Shown in pieces: positions 61,030-64,000 of a stretch of DNA of 64,000 nucleotides. The stretch comes from Castellaniella sp040276065 (GTDB taxonomy: Bacteria > Pseudomonadota > Gammaproteobacteria > Burkholderiales > Burkholderiaceae_B). Below the pieces are notes generated by a model. That model searched no databases. It saw only the letters and a program-made list of their open reading frames with translations, and was not told the DNA's origin. The position numbers were made by a program, and so were the translations under genes. The DNA lies in NCBI RefSeq assembly GCF_040276065.1, contig NZ_JBELOI010000006.1, positions 62,001 through 126,000 of the forward strand, read 5' to 3'. Positions within the stretch are counted from its first letter, which is position 1. Every line of letters starts with the position of its first letter.

Positions 61030-62478
61030 GTGATGAGGACCGGTTTTTTGGGGTGGACGCGTGGCCTGGGGCGCGGCCTGGCGGGTCTCGCCTTGTGGGT
61101 CGGGGCCGTCGCGGCACCCGCGGCCCAGGGCTTGCCGCCGGAGCTCCAGGCGGCCTGGAAGGCCACTCGCATCCCACTCTCGGCCCTGTCGCTCGAGGTC
61201 CGCGAGGCCGGTGGCCCGGCCCTGATGTCGGTCCAGCCCAGCGAGCCCCGCAACCCGGCTTCGGTGATGAAGATGGTCACCACCTGGTCGGGGCTGTCGG
61301 GCCTGGGGCCGGACTATGTCTGGCGCACCCGCCTGCTGACCGAGCGCGGCCAGCAGGTCGACGGCCAGGGCACGCTCAAGGGTCCCCTGTACGTGCAGGC
61401 CGCCGGCGATCCGTTCTTTGCCGTCCAAGACCTCTGGAACCTGCTGCGCCAGCTGCGCCTGCGCGGCGTCAAGAATCTGTCCGAGGTCGTCGTCGACCGC
61501 GGGATCTTCGGCCAGGTGGCCATCGATCCGGGCGATTTCGACGACTCGCCCGACCGGCCCTATAACGCCAGCCCGGACGCGATGATGGTGAATTTCGGTG
61601 CCACCCGTCTCCTCTTCCAGCCCGATCCCACGGCGCGGAAATGGATCGCCATCGTCGACCCTCCGACCCGCGACGTGCGGGTCAGCGGCCAGATCGAGTG
61701 GGCCGACGGCCGCTGCCCCGGATCGCCCGCCGTAGCGACCGACGTCCTGCACCAGGATGGCGCCACCGTCATTCAGGTCCGGGGCCGCGCCGCGGGGTCT
61801 TGCGGCGAATTCAGCGTGTACCGCCTGGCCGCGAGCCAATCCGCGTACTTCGAGGCCCTGTTCCGCATGCTCTGGAAGGAGTTGGGCGGGACCCTCGCGC
61901 GCGATGTGCGCGAGGGTCCCGTTCCGGCGTCGGCGACGCCGCTGGTCTGGCACGACTCGCCGGCCCTGTCGGATATCATTCGCCAGATCAACAAGCACAG
62001 CAACAACGTGATGGCGCGGATGCTGCTGCTCACCCTGGGTGCGGAGCTCGAGGGGCGCGGCGCGACCCCGGCCAGTGGCGGGCGCGGCGTCGCTCAGTTA
62101 CTGCGCAATCAGGGCGTGGATACCACGGGCTGGGTGTTCGACAACGGCTCGGGCCTGTCGCGGGACGGCCGGATCACCGCCCGGGGCCTGGCCCAGATGC
62201 TGGACTATGCCTGGCGCTCGCCCCTGATGCCCGAGTTCATCTCGTCGCTGGCGATCTCGGGCGTCGACGGCACGGTGCGCCGGCGCCTGCGCGGCGACGA
62301 GACCCGGGGCCAGGCCCACCTCAAGACCGGCACGCTGCGCAATGCGCGCTCGCTGGCCGGGTATGTGCGCGGCGCCAGCGGCAAGCGCTACATCCTGGTG
62401 AGCCTGGTCAACGACGCCAACGCCGCCGGGGTGCGCGCCTTCGACGATGCGCTGGTGCGCTGGCTGGCCGCCCGCTAG
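61030..62478 (+). CDS. dacB: D-alanyl-D-alanine carboxypeptidase/endopeptidase (PBP4 type)
   Basis: A 482-residue periplasmic penicillin-binding protein, class C4. It has a signal peptide (LGRGLAGLALWVGAVAAPAAQG) and the three active-site motifs: PASVMKMVT (S-x-x-K), KHSNNVMA (S-x-N) and LKTGTL (K-T-G). The family inserts that form domains II and III are present. It trims or cleaves peptidoglycan cross-links. Either the GTG at 61030 or the adjacent ATG at 61033 may start translation; spacing from GAGGG favours the ATG. A perfect 13-bp inverted repeat lies within the coding region. Confidence 0.94.
   Translation: MMRTGFLGWTRGLGRGLAGLALWVGAVAAPAAQGLPPELQAAWKATRIPLSALSLEVREAGGPALMSVQPSEPRNPASVMKMVTTWSGLSGLGPDYVWRTRLLTERGQQVDGQGTLKGPLYVQAAGDPFFAVQDLWNLLRQLRLRGVKNLSEVVVDRGIFGQVAIDPGDFDDSPDRPYNASPDAMMVNFGATRLLFQPDPTARKWIAIVDPPTRDVRVSGQIEWADGRCPGSPAVATDVLHQDGATVIQVRGRAAGSCGEFSVYRLAASQSAYFEALFRMLWKELGGTLARDVREGPVPASATPLVWHDSPALSDIIRQINKHSNNVMARMLLLTLGAELEGRGATPASGGRGVAQLLRNQGVDTTGWVFDNGSGLSRDGRITARGLAQMLDYAWRSPLMPEFISSLAISGVDGTVRRRLRGDETRGQAHLKTGTLRNARSLAGYVRGASGKRYILVSLVNDANAAGVRAFDDALVRWLAAR
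61888..61920. repeat. Perfect 13-bp inverted repeat inside dacB
   Basis: GGGACCCTCGCGC (61888-61900) and GCGCGAGGGTCCC (61908-61920) are exact reverse complements with a seven-base loop GCGATGT. It encodes residues near GTLARDVREGP of the protein and is not followed by T residues. Confidence 0.85.
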
Positions 62479-62565
62479 GGCGCGGATGGATTGCGCCGCC
62501 GCGCCCCTTTTTTCGAACCACGACTTCAACCAAAAAGCAGTATTCCGACCAGGAGGAACAACCCC

Positions 62566-63744
62566 ATGCACCCATCTCTTCGCCTCATCACCGCCGCAGC
62601 CGTTCTGGCCTGCCTGGCGGGCGCGGCCCAGGCCGACGACAAGATCAAGGTCGGCCTGCTGACCACCCTTTCGGGCCCGGGCTCGGCCCTGGGCATCGAT
62701 ATCCGCGACGGCTTCGAACTGGCGGTCAAGCACTCGGGTGGTCAACTCGGCGGCGTGCCGGCCGAGGTCATCGTGGCCGACGACCAGATGAGCCCCGATG
62801 CCGCCAAGCAGACGGCTGATCGGCTGCTCAAGCGCGAAAAGGTGGATTTCATGACCGGCATCGTGTTCTCCAACATCATGCTGGCGGTGGGGCAGCCGGT
62901 GTTCCAGTCCAAGACCTTCTACATCAGCGCCAACGCGGGTCCCTCGCAGTACGCCGGCGAGCAGTGCAACCCGTACTTCTTCAGCGCGTCTTATCAGAAT
63001 GACACGATCGACGAGGCCGCCGGCAAGGTCGTGCAGGCGCGCGGCTTCAAGAAGGTCGCGCTGCTGGCGCCCAACTACCCTGCGGGCCGGGATCACCTGG
63101 CCGGATTCAAGCGTTTCTACGAGGGCGAGGTGGTCATGGAGGACTACACCCAGCTCAATCAGCTCGATTACGGCGCCGAGCTCTCCAAGCTGCGGGCCTC
63201 GGGGGCTGATGCGGTGTTCATCTTCCTGCCGGGCGGCCTGGGCGTGAACTTTATCAAGCAGTTCGTCGGCGCGGGCCTGAATCAGGACATGAAGCTCTTT
63301 GCGCCGGGCTTCTCGGCCGACGAGGACGTGATCCGGGCGGTGGGCGAACCCATGCTGGGCATCTTTAATACCTCGCAGTGGGCGCACGACATGGACAATG
63401 CGGCAAACAAGCGTTTCGTCGCCGATTTTGAAAAGGAATACGGCCGCCTGCCGACGATGTATGCCTCGCAGGGCTATGACGCGGCGCGCCTCATCGACGG
63501 CGCCGTGCGCAAGGTGGGCGGCAAGGTCGAGGACAAGGCGGCCTTGCGGGCCGCACTCGAGGCCGCGCCCTTCGAGTCCGTGCGCGGCGCGTTCAAGTTC
63601 GACAAGAACCACTATCCGGTGCAGAGCTATTACCTGCGCGAGGTCGTGAAGGACGCCCAGGGCCGGGTCACTAACAAACTGGTGGGGCCGGTGCTCGAGA
63701 ACCATGCCGACGCGTATGTCGGCAAATGCCAGATGCCCTCCTGA
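62566..63744 (+). CDS. ABC transporter substrate-binding protein, LivK-type
   Basis: A 392-residue type I periplasmic binding protein with a signal peptide (LRLITAAAVLACLAGAAQAD). The Leu/Ile/Val-binding fold shows in KVGLLTTLSGPGSALGIDIRDGFELAVKH, DDQMSPDAAKQTADRL and AGPSQYAGEQCNPYFFS. The ATG at 62566 follows AGGAGGA. Members bind branched-chain amino acids, amides, urea or aromatic acids; the ligand cannot be fixed here. The permease gene starts 18 bp after it. Confidence 0.93.
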   Translation: MHPSLRLITAAAVLACLAGAAQADDKIKVGLLTTLSGPGSALGIDIRDGFELAVKHSGGQLGGVPAEVIVADDQMSPDAAKQTADRLLKREKVDFMTGIVFSNIMLAVGQPVFQSKTFYISANAGPSQYAGEQCNPYFFSASYQNDTIDEAAGKVVQARGFKKVALLAPNYPAGRDHLAGFKRFYEGEVVMEDYTQLNQLDYGAELSKLRASGADAVFIFLPGGLGVNFIKQFVGAGLNQDMKLFAPGFSADEDVIRAVGEPMLGIFNTSQWAHDMDNAANKRFVADFEKEYGRLPTMYASQGYDAARLIDGAVRKVGGKVEDKAALRAALEAAPFESVRGAFKFDKNHYPVQSYYLREVVKDAQGRVTNKLVGPVLENHADAYVGKCQMPS

Positions 63745-63762
63745 TCGCCGGATACCGGGCGC

Positions 63763-64000
63763 GTGAACGGCATCCTCGTCCTGGAACAGCTCCTGAACAG
63801 CCTGCAGTTCGGGCTGATGCTGTTCCTGCTGGCGGCCGGTCTGACGCTGGTGTTCGGCATCATGGACATGATCAACCTGGCGCACGGCTCGCTGTACATG
63901 ATCGGCGCCTACCTGGTCGCCACCGTCGCCGGCGCCTCGGGTTCGTTCTGGATTGGGCTGGCGGGCGGCATCGCCGCCACGGCGCTCGTGGGTGTGCTGC
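63763..64000 (+). CDS. ABC transporter permease, LivH-type (3' truncated by window)
   Basis: A GTG-started frame open to the window end (79 codons visible). It reads VNGILVLEQLLNSLQFGLML and then LAAGLTLVFGIMDMINLAHGSLYMIGAY, the highly conserved opening of LivH-like permeases (GLTLVFGIM-x-x-NLAHG). It belongs to the transport operon of the preceding binding protein. The remaining subunits (LivM, LivG, LivF) should lie downstream. Confidence 0.93.
   Translation, partial: MNGILVLEQLLNSLQFGLMLFLLAAGLTLVFGIMDMINLAHGSLYMIGAYLVATVAGASGSFWIGLAGGIAATALVGVL

Overview
The window is a high-GC stretch of a bacterial chromosome. Its gene content and order fit a betaproteobacterium of the Burkholderiales, most likely Alcaligenaceae (Bordetella/Achromobacter-like). 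The evidence is the yajC-secD-secF, tgt-queA and miaB-phoH-ybeY-corC-lnt runs, and a lipid A glucosamine locus resembling Bordetella lgm. This placement is inferred from gene content, not from a marker phylogeny. I see no intact insertion sequence, phage, CRISPR array or rRNA.

Layout: (1) 1-4.6 kb is the right-hand end of a bacterial microcompartment (BMC) locus: a shell protein cut by the window edge, a pentameric vertex protein, a CoA-acylating aldehyde dehydrogenase, two small paralogous linker proteins and a SulP permease without a STAS domain. (2) 4.5-7.7 kb, minus strand: pabB and a TauA/TauC-like ABC importer pair with no ATPase gene. (3) 8-13.5 kb: folE, a lipid A or glycan modification locus (GT2, ArnT-like, GtrA-like, YdjC-type deacetylase), a small rhodanese/phosphatase-like protein and a universal stress protein. 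(4) 13.5-18.2 kb: molybdenum cofactor genes in two facing blocks (moaA-mobA against moaC-moaD-moaE-moaB-moeA). (5) 18.4-24.6 kb: an MFS and two DMT transporters, bioB and small membrane proteins. (6) 24.8-25.15 kb: tRNA-Ala, tRNA-Glu and tRNA-Asp with a promoter and a strong terminator. (7) 25.4-43.75 kb: a large catabolic island directly after tRNA-Asp. (8) 43.9-49.7 kb: two tandem paralogous PAS-GGDEF-EAL proteins. (9) 49.7-60.9 kb, minus strand: housekeeping genes. (10) 61-64 kb, plus strand: dacB and the start of a Liv-type ABC operon.

The catabolic island is the most interesting part. A TRAP importer (dctP, dctQ, dctM) has two short-chain dehydrogenases between dctQ and dctM and a flavoprotein after dctM. 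A divergent LysR regulator then faces a seven-gene run: a hydantoinase/oxoprolinase (or ketone carboxylase) A/B pair, a genuine-looking fumarylacetoacetase, a thiol-dioxygenase-like cupin, a second flavoprotein, a four-repeat rhodanese protein with only two catalytic cysteines, and a fumarase/adenylosuccinate-lyase superfamily enzyme. Together they suggest import and breakdown of an unidentified organic acid, possibly one that carries sulfur. The LysR-hyuA intergenic region holds a dyad about 66 bp upstream of a predicted start site, as expected for LysR control.

The BMC end is the second point of interest. The aldehyde dehydrogenase and both small proteins end in amphipathic helices that look like encapsulation peptides, and the two small proteins share an N-terminal domain. 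The signature enzyme that would name the compartment lies outside the window.
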